The notes under the pieces are model-generated. The model saw nothing but the letters and a program-made list of their open reading frames with translations, was not told the origin of the DNA and did no database searches. Positions 1 to 15,999 of a stretch of 64,000 nt of DNA are shown in pieces; within the stretch, counting starts at the first letter, position 1, and the number at the start of each line of letters is the position of its first letter. Origin of the DNA: Rhynchonema sp. JSB1_4 (Eukaryota > Nematoda > Chromadorea > Monhysterida > Xyalidae). The position numbers and the translations under genes are program-made. The stretch is from NCBI GenBank assembly GCA_030248065.1, contig JASAMV010000800.1, positions 1 to 64,000 on the forward strand, given 5' to 3'.

Positions 1-68
1 ACTATCGTCGGTCGGGTTTCCCAAAATGCATCCATATGACTGGACTGACCATCGCATTTTACGTACAG

Positions 69-3543
<3,475 letters not shown>

Positions 3544-4582
3544 TGCGATCGGGCTGTGGTTAGGTGGGTGGAGTGTTGGTAAACATGAATTAAGTCGATC
3601 AGTTAACAAATTAATAATTTTGCATCGATTCGTAGACCACAGTGGCCGTGGTTGTAAGAAGTTTGCTTGTTAAAGTAAAAGGATTATCAAAATCCATTTC
3701 TCGCGTACGATAACAACGTCAACGAAGGGATATGAATCGATGCAAAATTGACCTGACCTTGGTTGGTTCTGCTGACCCTACAAAGGAACTTGTGGGGATT
3801 TTTTTAACCGTAGCGTGTCAACCTATTTTGTAAAACAACACAAAAAATTGCACATGTCCAAAACGATGAAATGTAATCCGTTTGTAATTCTAGCTTGTCT
3901 CTCTCGCGTATCGAAGTGAAACATCAACACTATATACTATGTTCTGTAGCAGCACGCTGTTGTTTTGTGTCTCTCATCGTCTTTATTATAAATTTTGTGT
4001 GTGATTTTATTCGTTTGTTTGTGTGGAATTATTGACTGTTTTGGATGGATGGTTTTTGTATGCTGGGTTGCATCGAACGCCTATTTTGTTTTTGTTTTGT
4101 GGAATTTTAATCTTACTTTTACAGAAACAAGTACTGAACTCCTTTGATCGTGATTACCGAATTGTCATTTGTAATTAATCGATATACTTTCTAAACACTG
4201 AATGTTTATCACAGAGTTTGAAATACAGTCAGCATCTGTTCTGTTATTTTAAACTCCGTGGTACTCCACACAGTCCAAACACACCGATACCTAGCCCTCC
4301 TGTCCTCCTATTTTTGTAAATTATTGTGTTATTTTTATTATTAAGCCTTCAGCTGTCCCATAAAACAAACCGAATTGACCGAAATGATGTACCTACTACT
4401 GGCATAAAACTGAAACCCGATTTTGAAGTTCTGAGTTTGGAAAATTATCGCGTCGTTTTCCACAGCGGCTTCAGGCATTGTTTTGTCTGATTACCGATTA
4501 ATCTTGCGTGCCATTATTTGTGAGGTTGCTGAAAAAATGGTGGTTTTCAGTAAATTTCCAAGTGAAGTGAAGAACCTGATCC
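3544..4582. other. Intergenic spacer U2AF65 to WBP2-like gene
   Basis: No convincing coding sequence. A 16-bp inverted repeat around TTTTGCATCGATTC lies near 3615 and 3733. One ATGTTTCA octamer (minus strand) lies at 3917. The first several hundred bases are probably 3' UTR of U2AF65 and the last part the promoter of the next gene, but no specific signal decides this. Confidence 0.4.
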
Positions 4583-6749
4583 ATGGCGTTGAACACGTCT
4601 CACACACCAGACGGACGCGGTGGCGTGCTGATTTACAACGGAGAAGTGTAAGCGACCTTCATATCTTCCAGAGAACGGGCCGGATGGAGTCGGCGCGCGC
4701 AATCTCGGAAATTTGATGATTGTTGTATCCCGAGTTTTTTCTCGCACGGTGGAGGCTTGTACTGTATGTCTGCCCGTTTTGGCTTGAGGTCGGGGGCCCG
4801 GCCCGGTCGGTCAGCTATTGAGGGTCAAAAGCTAAAAAAATGCGGAAATTTTTTGCTGACTAGCTTCTTCAAGAAGATGCCTGAAATGGTCAAGAATTAG
4901 CAAACATTAATGTTCGAACCACAAAAATTTGGTTCTAAAATGGAAATTTGCTTCGAATTTAGGCATACGTAGCCGGGCTGCAATCCCCCCTCAATCTGCG
5001 CCCGGCCCGTTTCCGACCTCTGACATCTTCCACTGTCAGTGAAATACGGTACTGCAGTGGTGGCTGGCTTTGGGATCTGGCGTGTTTCATGGAGGCAAAC
5101 GAAAGACAGGAACCCATTTTAATTCTGTTTCAGCATCATGGTGTACACGCGTGGGGTTGTGGTGCAGTTTGAGAAAACTGGCGAACAAACAATGAAGGGC
5201 AAGAAGCACGGCGCCATCTATTTGACAAGTCATCGGGTTGGTGCACGTTACTTTCAACCTTGTCTCTGTTGCGTTAAATGGCTGGCATAATTGTCCAAAA
5301 TTTCGCAATTGCTCGCGGGGAAAGGACCCGCTCTTGACTTGAACGTGAAAAGAAATATAACACTGTTGGCAGGTTATGTTTCACGCAAACATGACCCTGA
5401 AGAAGGCCGAACCCTTGATATTCTCACGACGGTTACTGCCACGTAAAACTGCGCTTAATGTTCACGAAAACTCTTCATTTAATCACTCTTGGGTGAACGC
5501 CACCTTCTTTTCTTTTTTTTAGATAATCTTCATCAGTTCGGACGGCAACGACCGTTTGCATTCATTCTGCATGCCATTCCATTGTATGAGAGACGTGAAA
5601 TTGGAACAACCGATATTGGGCGCTAATTATTTGCATGTGAGTTGATTTGAGCTTTTGTCACAACTGCTGGGCCACACGGATCAGGAATTTGTTGCATAAT
5701 TTCTATTCAGCGTTGTCTATTCTGTGTTCAGAGTGTTGGCTGGGGGCACCAACTTTATGAAACTTTATTCACCAACTTTAGGCGTCCGGAAAGAATTTCT
5801 CATTGTTTGCGTTGCGCGCTTTTGGTTGCACCTTGTGACTTCAGCGAAGTAAAAAAACACATAATCCACTTGCAAGTTAGAAACTAAATTTTCCAATATT
5901 ATTGGCAGCGCTTTGGACGAATTAGTCAATTTTATTTCTGTCATAAAATTCAGGTTTTGATTTCCAGGGCATCGTTATGGCACAGCCAGGCGGCAACTGG
6001 GAAGGTGATGCGGTGTTCAAGATCACATTTAACAAAGGAGGTTGTATTGATTTCGGTCAGGCGTTGCTAAGGGCTGTTGCGATGGGTGGGTTTTAATGTT
6101 GCTATGTGTTTTTAAAAAAACATGATTATTACTTGTCAATTTTTCAAAATTTTCAGCTGAAGCATTCCACCATTACGCGGCGCCACCGCCCTACACGCCG
6201 CCGGCTGGAGGATTTTTCTGGTCGGTCTCTGTTGTTTTTTTAATTTGATTCATTTTTTGCTGATTTGTTTCATGTTTGACAAACATTAACTTTCCAGCGC
6301 GCCACCTGCGTACTACATGCCAACTGGGAATAATTCGTACGGATTTCAAGCACCGACGCATGCGTTTCCGGACGCCCCACCGGGTGAGTAGATATGTCAG
6401 CTAAGCCTGTAATGTTTCATCGTCGTAATGTTTCATCGTCTTGGTACAGATCATATTTGCCTTGTTATTTTTAGCTCAGTTTAGTGATTCATCAAATACG
6501 TTTTTATCGCGAAAATTAACATTGCATCACCACAACCGGATATCAGGAAGGGTTTTCTTGACCACTGTCAATGTCAATATTTCAGCCAACGACGTGTACA
6601 TGTACGAGTCACCACCCCCGTACGCCGGTATCGGACCCACGCCGGCCCCTTTTCCGGCTGGGCAGGCGCAGGCAGCGGCAGGGGGCTCGTCGGGCGTGAC
6701 GCCATCAGCACCACCGACTTATGACGAAGTGACAAAGAAGACAAATTGA
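4583..6749 (+). CDS. WBP2: WW domain-binding protein 2 (WBP2)-like GRAM-domain adaptor
   Basis: WBP2-family proteins carry an N-terminal GRAM/PH-like domain and C-terminal PPxY motifs that bind WW-domain proteins such as YAP and NEDD4 ligases. Seven exons can be read: 4583-4647, 5134-5236, 5523-5636, about 5970-6085, 6157-6220, 6298-6383 and 6586-6749. The start ATG opens MALNTSHTPDGRGGVLIYNG, typical of the family. The GRAM part contains KKHGAIYLTSHR, IIFISS and MRDVKLEQPILGANY, followed by NWEGDAVFKITF. The tail has PPPY in exon 5, ESPPPY in exon 7 and APPTYDEV near the end, so three PPxY sites. The CDS ends TKKTN before TGA. Length and domain order fit animal WBP2. Introns carry several ATGTTTCA octamers, two of them as a 16-bp tandem duplication at 6412-6435. 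Confidence 0.92.
4785..5024. repeat. Possible MITE with GC-rich ends in first WBP2 intron
   Basis: The segment starts with GAGGTCGG followed by a GGCCCGG-rich stretch. It ends with CGGCCCG followed by CCGACCTC, so the ends form an imperfect inverted repeat of about 20 bp. The centre is A/T-rich and non-coding. No target-site duplication could be fixed. Confidence 0.4.
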
Positions 6750-7788
6750 TTGGCCGATTGTTTTGGAGGGTAATCGAGTTTTACGTGAAACGAAACTGTG
6801 ATTATTGTGAGATTGAAAGTGTGGTTGTCATACCCAAAATCGGAAGTGTTCGGGTTGTTTTGATTGAACTCATCGAGGATGCAACCATACTTTTATATCC
6901 ACACACATTCATTGATAAAATCAAGGATACTTTTTGGATTAAAAAAGAGTCATACCCACCTGAATCTATGTTGTCACCTGAAATGAATACCACCTTATGT
7001 CGTTAGTGTGTTTTCGTTGTGAACACTCATTCCGAAATGTCGTGGTGTCATACCTTTGAAGTGCACACGATGAACTACGCGTTGTTTTTTTACATAACTG
7101 AAGTTGTGTTACTGACTATTCTAAACATTTAATGTGCTCTCTGTTTGTAAACTTTGACGTGGGTGATGTCAAACGCCAATACCTTTTTCGCCTGTTTTTG
7201 TCAGCGCATCAAACGGAGATGATTTTTATTTATCAATCTGGCTTTTCATTATCTTCAAGCGAATTATTACCTATTTTGTGCGTGTGCTTATGTTACTCTT
7301 CGGGTTATATTTTCGGTTAACAGTACTGTCGTCAGATCAAGTCCTCAAATCAAGCAATAATACCTGAGCCCCAAATGAGCGCGAAAAATAATGCACCTGA
7401 TTTGACCACTTGATTAGACCACAGTGATGTAACCCATATTTTCTGACGCGTTCTGTGAATATTTTACTTCTCGCACTCTACTGTAGTGAATTGAGAGCTG
7501 TATAAATTTCCGTGGTAATGCCAGAATAAAATGTGTGTCTCTGTCAAAAGCGTTTGACAACACTATCACTTGCCACTGTTGTCGCAACTGTTCACCACGG
7601 GGCATTCTCATATCAGCACAATGCCTTATTTATTTTCGTCCGCGACTTTACTGATTGCTTGCGTTGTGTTATCAATTCTCTGGCGTGTTGCAGAGACCGG
7701 CTCGTTTTATTCCATTCTTTCGGCCTTTGTCCTCAATTTCCAAATGGCTTCCCTGATTTTCCTCGACCCTGAGCTGTAAAGGCCAATC
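6750..7788. other. Intergenic spacer WBP2-like to LRR-like gene
   Basis: The first part is probably WBP2 3' UTR. A short inverted-repeat element lies at about 7321-7427 (listed separately). The open frames here (6746-7006 and 7533-7779) show no recognisable protein features. No RNA gene was seen. Confidence 0.4.
7321..7427. repeat. Short MITE, family D, copy 1
   Basis: Ends are inverted: CAGTACTGTCGTCAGATCAAG on the left (last base outside the usual match) and CTTGATTAGACCACAGTG on the right. The core CCCAAATGAGCGCGAA, followed by AATAATGCA, is shared with a second copy at 12127-12244. The element is about 0.1 kb and non-coding. Confidence 0.55.
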
Positions 7789-10700
7789 ATGCGCTCGCTG
7801 TGTGACCTCACGATTCAATGTATAATAGAGCATCGACATTCGACTTGTATTCGTGAACAAATCGCTGCGTTGTCGCCTCGCGTGCGTGCGATTGTGTTGA
7901 AGCAGTATTTTCGAAGGTTTAATTTGGCATTTTGCATTTTTGGCAATTGTTTTACGTGCATTTTCCGCAGGTCCGTCACCGAGCTATGTGGTTCGAAGCC
8001 GACCGATTTGTCCGAACGGGGCTATTTGGGCATCATCAGGGCACAGCAGGATTTCGGATGCTTTGCCGACGGTGTTGCTCTCAGGATTGGGCATTTTTAT
8101 TTTTAGAGTAAACTAATTTTTCGCGTTTCATTTCAGCCTCGTTCATATCTGATCTGAGCCGAGTCGAAACTGGGCAGAACGAATGTTTGACAGATGGCTT
8201 TCTCGAGGCGTTGGCGAATTGGAATCAGGATCTGAGGCATTTATCGATTTTCGTGCCCACAATCGCTGACCACAAGGTCAATCAATCGTTTCCCTGATCT
8301 CAGCGTGCTGAAAACCAAACTCAAATGTTTCATTTCCAATTCAGGACCACTATCCGACAACCAGTCGTGGTCTGAAAGCATGTATCGGGGTCCAACAGCA
8401 CCTCGAATCACTGGAATTAGTTTGGACCGTGGGTGGGTTGCGTTTTTATGTGACAAATGCATTACCAGACAGCTGAGATTTCGTTTCAATAAAATCACAA
8501 TATTTTGCTGAAACAATACCTTGGCGTTGGCTGATGTGTCACGGTGGGCAAAGTGTTTTGTCACTAACAAATCTATGGTAATTCTTCATCGTTGACTTGC
8601 TCACTTTCCCTTTATGACCACAAGTTAGCTCAGTTTGCAGACTTCAAGTCAGGCGTGTTGTCACGTATTCGGTCTGACCGCCTGCAACGCGTGTCAGTCA
8701 GTGGGGATGGTGCGTGTAGATGTTACGCGGACAGGTTAACAGGGTGGACCTGTAAGATTTGGAAGTCAGGTTTCAGACCCAGAGGGTTACCAACCACCAT
8801 AAAGCGGCCGCGGTCCATTGTTGTTGCAGAGTTCGGCAGGTGCACGGTGCAACGCGAGTGGAGGAGTACCACCGCGACGTTGTTGTGTTGGCGTTGAATA
8901 ATCCGACGATCACTGAGCTGCATTTGGATGGCGTCATTCTCGACTATAGGGATTATCAAGTATTTTTGGTTGCTTATTCCGTTTAGTTCGTTTCAGCAAA
9001 TTGTAAGAATAATTTAGCTTCCACCGTACACAGACCTTACTACCTGCCCTCCGCAACAGCCTGCAACGTTTGGAGCTGAAATTGGTTCGCTACTACGCGC
9101 ACTGTTTGCAAGACCACTGCCAGTTTGAGCAGGGTCTCGTGCCCTTGCTGCATCTGATCGACCAAAATTGCCCGAATTTGATCAAATTCTCTTGCTATCA
9201 TCATAACATAGCCATTCAGGTTTTTATTATTTTGCATATTTTATTCCGTATTATTTGCCTTTTATACCATTGTCTTACTTGCCATAATAAAAATTATCTA
9301 GAAATGATGAAACATTTTTTAGGTCAGTGGTCAGCTGCACATGACGAATCTGCGAAAGTTGCGATCGTGTGCTTTCCAGGGCTATAGTTTCATTCAACGA
9401 CCCGTGCTCCCCGACAGCATTGAGAAACTGAAGGTAACATTGGATTTGATATAGGTATATGTAGATTGGATTGATATATAGGCATGGATTGTATTCTGAT
9501 GTAGGTATAGATTGGATTTTGACATGGGCTGCGTGCTGCTTTTTCATGCACACTGCCGTTTCCCAAGGGACAGTTGCCCTGATCAGAGATCCTCTAACTC
9601 GGTTGTAGTGCCACGCATCTGGCATGTTTCGTGCTGACGCAACTGGACAATAGTGTGCTGTGCGAACAGTAGCGCGATGAAGATCAGTCCTCGATGAGCG
9701 TGAAGAATTGTGTGCAGGGGATAGCGCGACGAATGCCTTGACAACACCAGACACTCTGCTCTGTTCAGCTCGAAGTATGCGCACATGTGTAGACTACATT
9801 TGAATTACCCCAGACAGATCGATAGCTCTTGCGGATAACGTATTTCAGAAACACAGCAATGTTATGAAAACCTCGCAGCAGAACTGCATGCAACTTGTTT
9901 GTAAGAAAGTTCACGTTTTGCTCATGCGCACTGCACTAATATTCATCAGAAATGCTACTGTACATTCGCTGTTTTTGCACCGGATTGTTTTCATCTCTTT
10001 AATGCGCTCTCTCTTCAGCTGTCCATATCCGACCATGAAACATCGGCGTATATGACCAGGCTGCTATCTTCACTGCCACGATTACGAAAGTTGCACGTCT
10101 ATTTCTACACGGTTGACAGTACACCAACCAGCTGTGATGTGGTGCACGCATTGGTTGACCACGCAAAGATAGTAACGCTCGTACAAATGGATCAGGCCGG
10201 GGATCATAAACGGTGGATTATTATTTTGGGATTTCGCATTTTCGTGAAGATCAAGAAAGGTGTTGCATAACATCGGGTGGAATTCACGAAACCGTTGAGT
10301 CGAGAGATGAGTGGAAAGTTCATTGGAATGGATAATTTGGTTGTTCCACGTTTGAAGGCAACAGTATAGTCCATCCATCAGCTCATGACACTTTGTGTCA
10401 GCTGAAAAGCTTGATAGGATCCAGTGCTGTTCCGGTTCCGGTTGGCTTATGAAAAAGAAAAGAAAGAGAAATCGGTTTTTATTTAATTTTTGTGCGCCGT
10501 TTTCTCTGACATTGCCTTGCGGAGGAACAGTTTTTCACAACGGAACCTGAACCTCGCAGGCAAAAGTGCCATGAGGTGATGAATGGACTATACTGGTTTT
10601 GCTTCATCATCAGGCACGTTTTATGGTATCGTCAAAACATTTTTTATTTGCACTCTAAGCAGGTTCAGAGTGATGGCAATTCAGGCAGACTTTATTTTCT

Positions 10701-11610
10701 GATTGCGAGCCGTTGATTTCAACTTTACAGAGTGCAACCAAAGAGCCCCAGTCTGTCCACACGATTGTGTCACACGCTCCTACCACATTGCTGCAATCTT
10801 CGATCGCTTGATTTATCAATTGATGCTGATTGTTGGGAATCCATAATTGATTTGCCGATATTCCATTCCAATATCAGACATGTCAGGCTCGCGCAATTCG
10901 GTTCGGCCCTCAATGAAATTGAATTCTTGTGTTGATATAAAATAACCCTTATCTTCCTCAGGCTTGACCCGATCTCAGCAACAACGTCTACTGGATGCGT
11001 TGGTTGACAGATGTTCCAATCTATTATCCGTTGATCTCATTCACTGGACTGTCCTCCCAGAGGGCTTCTGTGCCAAACTGCCTGAATGTCTGCAGGTGAG
11101 TCATTTTTCTGAACCCTAGATCAAACCTGCAGTTGCAACCAATTTGCCAGGCCGTATATCAGACTGACTACATGATGTTTCACCATCTTCTCTACTGTGG
11201 TTCAGGTGTTTTCGTTTGTCGCCGGCGACCATCAGAACGAAGCACCAGCGTCCGGTTCAAAACCGCCCACAGCCAACTCACAACAACATTCGTCCTTGCA
11301 AATTCAGGCAGTGACTGTCTCAGACCATGACGGATCAAATAACGCAGCAGTTGTGTTCAGTGTCGTTTCAATGCACGATCTAGTGCGACGTTGTGGTGAG
11401 AATCTACGCGAATTTTCGGTGACAGTGCATCTGAATGCAGATACGCTGACCCGGTCGAGACATGAAGTTGAGGAGTTTGTCCGGTTTCTGGCCAGGAACT
11501 GTCCCAGTCTGCAGCTGTGTTTATTGAGTGGGTTTGGTGATGACTGGTCACGTGACCTGTTCGATTGCTGGCAACGACACACGGACGCACTGTTTTGTAG
11601 CACGCTGTGA
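7789..11610 (+). CDS. Leucine-rich-repeat-like protein, function unknown
   Basis: A chain of exons joins in frame from ATG 7789 (MRSLCDLTIQCIIEH) to TGA 11608. Examples: 7789 to about 7916; about 7971-8071; about 8138-8275; 8343-8430; 8830-8960; about 9026-9219; 9324-9432; 10019-10195; 10732-10931; 10962-11095; 11205-11610. Repeated patterns of the LRR kind occur: LRHLSIF, LESLELVW, ITELHLDGV, LQRLELKLV, LPRLRKLHVYF, LRSLDLSID, LLSVDLIHW and LREFSVTVHL. Two segments carry CPNLIKF and CPSLQLC, as in F-box/LRR proteins. No F-box consensus was recognised; the N-terminus only loosely resembles an F-box or SOCS-box helix pair. Probably an adaptor or ligase-substrate receptor, but this is inference. 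The middle exons and the 9.4-10.0 kb intron, which holds a dispersed repeat, are the least certain. Confidence 0.7.
9585..9765. repeat. Dispersed repeat family C, copy 1 (in intron)
   Basis: Shares CTGACGCAACTGG, a following ACAATAGTGT-like segment, AATGAGCGTGA-like and TAGCGCGACGAATG words, in the same order, with a region at about 16905-17090. A weaker relative lies at 23180-23360. Non-coding; the ends are not defined. Confidence 0.5.
10366..10597. repeat. MITE, family B, copy 1 (intronic)
   Basis: The left end CAGTATAGTCCATCCATCAG is inverted at the right end as GATGAATGGACTATACTG, with matching CATG...CACTT just inside. The interior has AAGAAAGAGAAATC and GTGCGCCG words also found in the element at 46300-46520. 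It lies in an intron of the LRR-like gene. No clear target-site duplication was seen. Confidence 0.6.
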
Positions 11611-12402
11611 TTTGTCATTTTGAATTTGAATTCGGACTAATTGTTTGACAATCGCGACGTAAATTGTCAACGCAGACTGGCCAAAGCAGCCCCCGCGAGG
11701 AAATGTACGTACATATCATGACATTGGACAACGTTGACGACCACCATTGATGATGTCCGTTGACCGCATAAATATAGGCCTGAACTCGGGTTCCTTTTTG
11801 CGCGAGAAGTCTGGGACAGACATCGTTGTTATCATGCCCTTTAATCTATTCGAACGTACTAGTTGAGTGATTCGATGAGCATGCTTTTACGTCTGTTAGA
11901 CTTTCAATATTTCATTGGACGTGATTCATTCTTTTCTTTCTTTCACTTTCTCCTGTTCTTAGCCATGTCCGTTCCGAAGCTGGTTGCTTTTTTAGAGGCG
12001 CGTATATTCGTTGATTGTCACATTTTGTTAGCCATCATGAGTGATTCTGGACTGTACTGAGAGTGTATAAAATCTAAAGCTTATCATTACAAAACCAGTA
12101 CGCGAATAAGTAAAGATTATGCATGGGCTGATAGTACTGCGTCAAATCAAGCCGTCTACTCAAGCTGCCCCAAATGAGCGCAAGAAATAATGCATTCAGT
12201 TGACGGCAAGATTTGACGATTTGATTTGGCCACAGAACTATAAGCCTATGCATGGGCCAAGCAACACCAGACTCGTATGATTGCGTCAGAATACATACTA
12301 TGTACACAGTTCGCGATTAACAAAAAATGGTGATGTGGACAGCTAGGGTAAATCTAGAATTGTTTTCTTGAGTACTCTAGAATCACACGTTTCTTCCAGG
12401 GT
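11611..12402. other. Convergent intergenic spacer
   Basis: Lies between the 3' ends of the LRR-like gene and the trehalase gene. It holds MITE family D copy 2 at 12127-12244. A possible UTR precedes 12403. Nothing coding was recognised. Confidence 0.4.
12127..12244. repeat. Short MITE, family D, copy 2
   Basis: Left end TAGTACTGCGTCAAATCAAG is inverted on the right as GATTTGATTTGGCCACAG followed by AACTA. It shares the CCCAAATGAGCGCAA core and AATAATGCA with copy 1 at 7321-7427. Confidence 0.6.
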
Positions 12403-15400
12403 CTACCACCATATGCACATCATCGCGAGCACCGACACCAGAATAGTGGTCATAGCGCCCATTTGTGCCCTGCCAGCTGCAGATGTGTGCTCCCGGGTGC
12501 ACTGTATCCTGTCGGCATACGTATGCAGCATGTCCAGCACCGCACCATTGGTCCAGCCGAACCCGATTTGCATTGGGTATTCACCGGTATCCTCGCCTGG
12601 GTCCGATAGTTCGACGTCAAGCTGGAACGTGTCGATAAAAAGTGGAGCGTTTCAGTGTTTGGGGGTGGTATGTATGTTCGAAACGGTGTGAACGTCAGTA
12701 GGCGTACCAGGTTGGCACACATATTCAATGCAAGACGATATGACATTATCTGCGAGAGAGCATCAAAGTTTTCCGACCTTTTCAAACATGCACCCATTCG
12801 GACAGCGTTTTTTGTCCTTTCGCGAGTTCATGAACGCTTCGTAGTTGCCCTGAACGTAGCGTTGCGCCAGTTTGAAGCCCCAATCGTGCAACAGCGGGTC
12901 ATCGGCCTGATGTTTCAGCGTTATATTTCTCTATGGAAAGTTTTGAAAGAGAAAATCAAAGAGCAACCTTGAAGAAGCCCATCACGATTGGGTGATTGTG
13001 CGGCCCCCAGCCATTCGGCAAGTCCCACTGTTGACCGTTCTTGATCAGGGAAGACGGGATACCACTCGGGTAGGAGAATGCACCGGAACGCTGAAATTTT
13101 TGGGCGATATTATGCCCATTCTAGGGGCTACTGTATTTTTCATGACTTCAAAAAGTAAAGTAACCCAGAAAATCATCATAATCTTTTTACTGAAAAGCCA
13201 AAACTGACATTCATGAAGTCAAACACGTCCCGCGCGGTGGGTGTGTCCAGTTGATCATAGCAGCTGGCGAACAGCGGAACACCTGCACATTTCCCAGATA
13301 ATTCGCTTGAAAATTCAGGCAAAATGAAGCCAACAATATATTGTCCAACCCAATCCGGCGTAGAAGTTCGTGTTATGCGATCTCGAATTCAGATTCCAAT
13401 CGAACCATGCGCCCTCGGTGCTGTTGTAGAACACGGACTGGAACGTTTTGCCGAAACTGTGGCGCAGTTTGTTGTATTCGTCGCTTTTTGAAACATCTGC
13501 AAAGCGAAGTAAGCTATGAATATCTGTTTCTAGCATCAAGTTCTTTGTGTTTGATTAATTTTGGCTAATCACTGGAGTGGTGACAAATATATGAATGAGT
13601 TCTCTTGTTATCATGCCCATTGGTGGGTGACCACAGACTGGACTGTCCACCAACTGAAACAATCATAATATCAAAATATGCGCATTTACCGCCGGTAATG
13701 GTGTAAAAGAATCGCATTACTGCCATATTGTTGCACAACAATGCATTCAGATCGACAGGCACAATGTTGATGATGTCACTCTGATTCAGACTGTGTCCAT
13801 CCACCATCCACCGACTCGAGAAATCCTGCCCGCTCTCAGCCACGCTCGCTAGATTCTGCCAGATCAGACGTTTCTCGGCTGAAAACTCAATATTTTTAGC
13901 AAAATTTTTGTCTCGGACTCCCGTTCGAACACTGATTTTTTATGCGTCAAGCTGTCTTCATAAAGTTTGTGGTGTTTGTGGCACGCATAATTCGTTGATC
14001 AAGTTTTGGTTTGCTCTCGGAGTCACGTTGAGACGAAGCGCACGGTCTAAGACCCCAAAAACACCAAAATGTGTCAAGCGGTGTCACGTTAAATGTCGCA
14101 CGATCACCTGGTACACCGCTGGTCCGTGCAGATAAGATCAAAAGCTTATTGGCGCACGTCGTTTTTCGTTTGGAATCACCCACTCCATTAACTGCATTCA
14201 GAAAAATTCATGAAAGCAAACATAGACAAAAAAATCATATCTAACCCATTTCAAACTGCATCGCCGTGTGTTTGTCCTCTTTGTACGATTCTGGCCGTGG
14301 GACGTTGCTGTCGGTGCGAAACTGGTACACAAAATGGGCTTGACCATCAGGCATTATGATCGTGGCGTTGCGCCGGCTCTACAATGTTTCAGATTTTGCT
14401 TCGTTTCTTCAACTTTTTTGTTTTAGGTTAGCTGGTATTGATATTTTTGGAACACCCGGTACGCACAGTGTACCAGAATCAACTCACGTGCCAGAACTTG
14501 AACTCCTTGTCCAAGTACGGTAGCATTTCTCGCACGAAGGCCAAATCTCCAGTTGAATCGTAGTAAACGTAGACCATGTTTGTGAGGTAGGGTGGCTGCG
14601 ACCTTTTTGAATAGTATATCCGACCTCCGTTGGGCACGAAACCGAGCCTAAAATAAATGACGGCTATTGTTTCAAAGTAAAATGAAAATGACACAAAATA
14701 TTAATATTCATGTAGCCTGACCTGTCCACCATGGTGGCCAAATTACGGATCTGATTCTTCACCATTTCTGACATGCCCGAAACAAGCAGACCTGAATACA
14801 CAGCATATTTTGACTACCGTCGAAAACAAACTTGCCTGCAAGAAAGAAAAAGGAGATCACGAAGTCCACCTTTCACAATCCAGAATGTGTCCCAATAGTA
14901 GAACTCAGTGAATCTGTCGCCAGGTGCGATATAGGCGTTCGGCACGTACCTGATTGAGTACCGATCGGGGTTCGATTGAACGTCCGGCCGGACCTGAACA
15001 TATCTTTACAAAATTAAAGTTTTTTCTGAAAATTTTTTCTTTTAACCTGTCTGCAAAGCAATTTCCACAGCTCATTCAAATCCAGCGCGAATTGGCGACA
15101 ATTGTCATCTTTGATTGCGAGAATCTTTTTAGGGCTTGGTCTCCATCCTTGAAAATTCAGATAAAACAAATTTCGTTTCTTTTCAATCAAATGAGAGAGA
15201 AAATTACTGTTATTATACCAGTTGGCGTGCAACATTGCAGTTCGCGACACTGCGGCCCGCAGCTGTCCTTCAGCGTGCTGCACGACGGATAGAAATTGTC
15301 GTCGAGAAATTTCTTGAATTTGTTACTGTCGAATTTCGAAATCGGTACGCTGGCCGGAAATGCGATGCGGAAGTTTTGCAATACCGTGCCTGGAATCGTA

Positions 15401-15999
15401 ATTCTTCGAAAAAATTGCATCGTTTATGATCAAGTGAAACATCACCGAACCTGGAGCATACTTCAGCGGTCGATCGACGAATTCTTTTGAATCCGGGTGA
15501 AACGTTGAAGCGTTTGTGGCTTTGAAGTAGGCAACTGCGTCCAGAAGCCGGCCATGACAGTAAATTTCGCTGGAAATAATTTCCTGTAATTAATTATATC
15601 GGGAAACAAACATCATAGCACCACACAATTTCACAGCAATTAATTCCATCAAATGAATGCAAGGCCAATGCCCATAACATGACTCTCGATAATCACGCGA
15701 ACTTGCTGTTTGGGTAAATATAATAGACGCCAGATGTTGTCAAAAAATTTTAAATATAATGTAGTTTGACCGATTATTGTGGCGCTTTCAACTTACAAAT
15801 GCATACAGTACATGTATTCAAAGTTCTACAGCTCATTCAATGTACTGAAATACAACGTTACCAACAAATTGAAGCTACTGTATATACAGTACCTGTCACA
15901 AACATTGACCACTGCTTGTGCACCAACGGTGGTGATTCCAGATAAAATAGTGATTGAGAAGAACCACCAGAAAATTGAAATTCCCGCTGCCATTCCCAT
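12403..15999 (-). CDS. TREH: Trehalase (GH37), predicted secreted then membrane-anchored
   Basis: Hydrolyses trehalose to two glucose units at the cell surface. The start ATG (15997-15999) opens a hydrophobic signal peptide (MAAGISIFWWFFSITILSG). The next exon has SEIYCHGRLLDAVAYFK and EFVDRPLKY as at the N-terminus of animal trehalases. Family signature 1 is seen near 14.9 kb as PGDRFTEFYYWDTFWIVKGGL without its last residue. GFVPNGGRIYY with SQPP follows near 14.6 kb. AESGQDFSSRW and VPVDLNALL lie near 13.8 kb. Signature 2, QQWDLPNGWGPHNHP, lies near 13.0 kb, and IGFGWTNGAVLD near 12.5 kb. The C-terminus ends in a hydrophobic stretch (MTTILVSVLAMMCIWW), probably a GPI signal or membrane anchor. 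Odd: a Cys-rich stretch CSTLKDSCGPQCRELQCC early in the mature protein. Around ten introns; a half-copy of the 24.3-kb repeat lies in an intron at about 12660-12700. Confidence 0.93.
12658..12702. repeat. Fragment of the TA-flanked palindromic MITE
   Basis: GGGGGTGGTATGTATGTTCG, then AAACGGTGTGAACGTCAGTA and GGCG, match one arm of the element at 24328-24567 with several substitutions. It lies in a trehalase intron. Confidence 0.5.
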
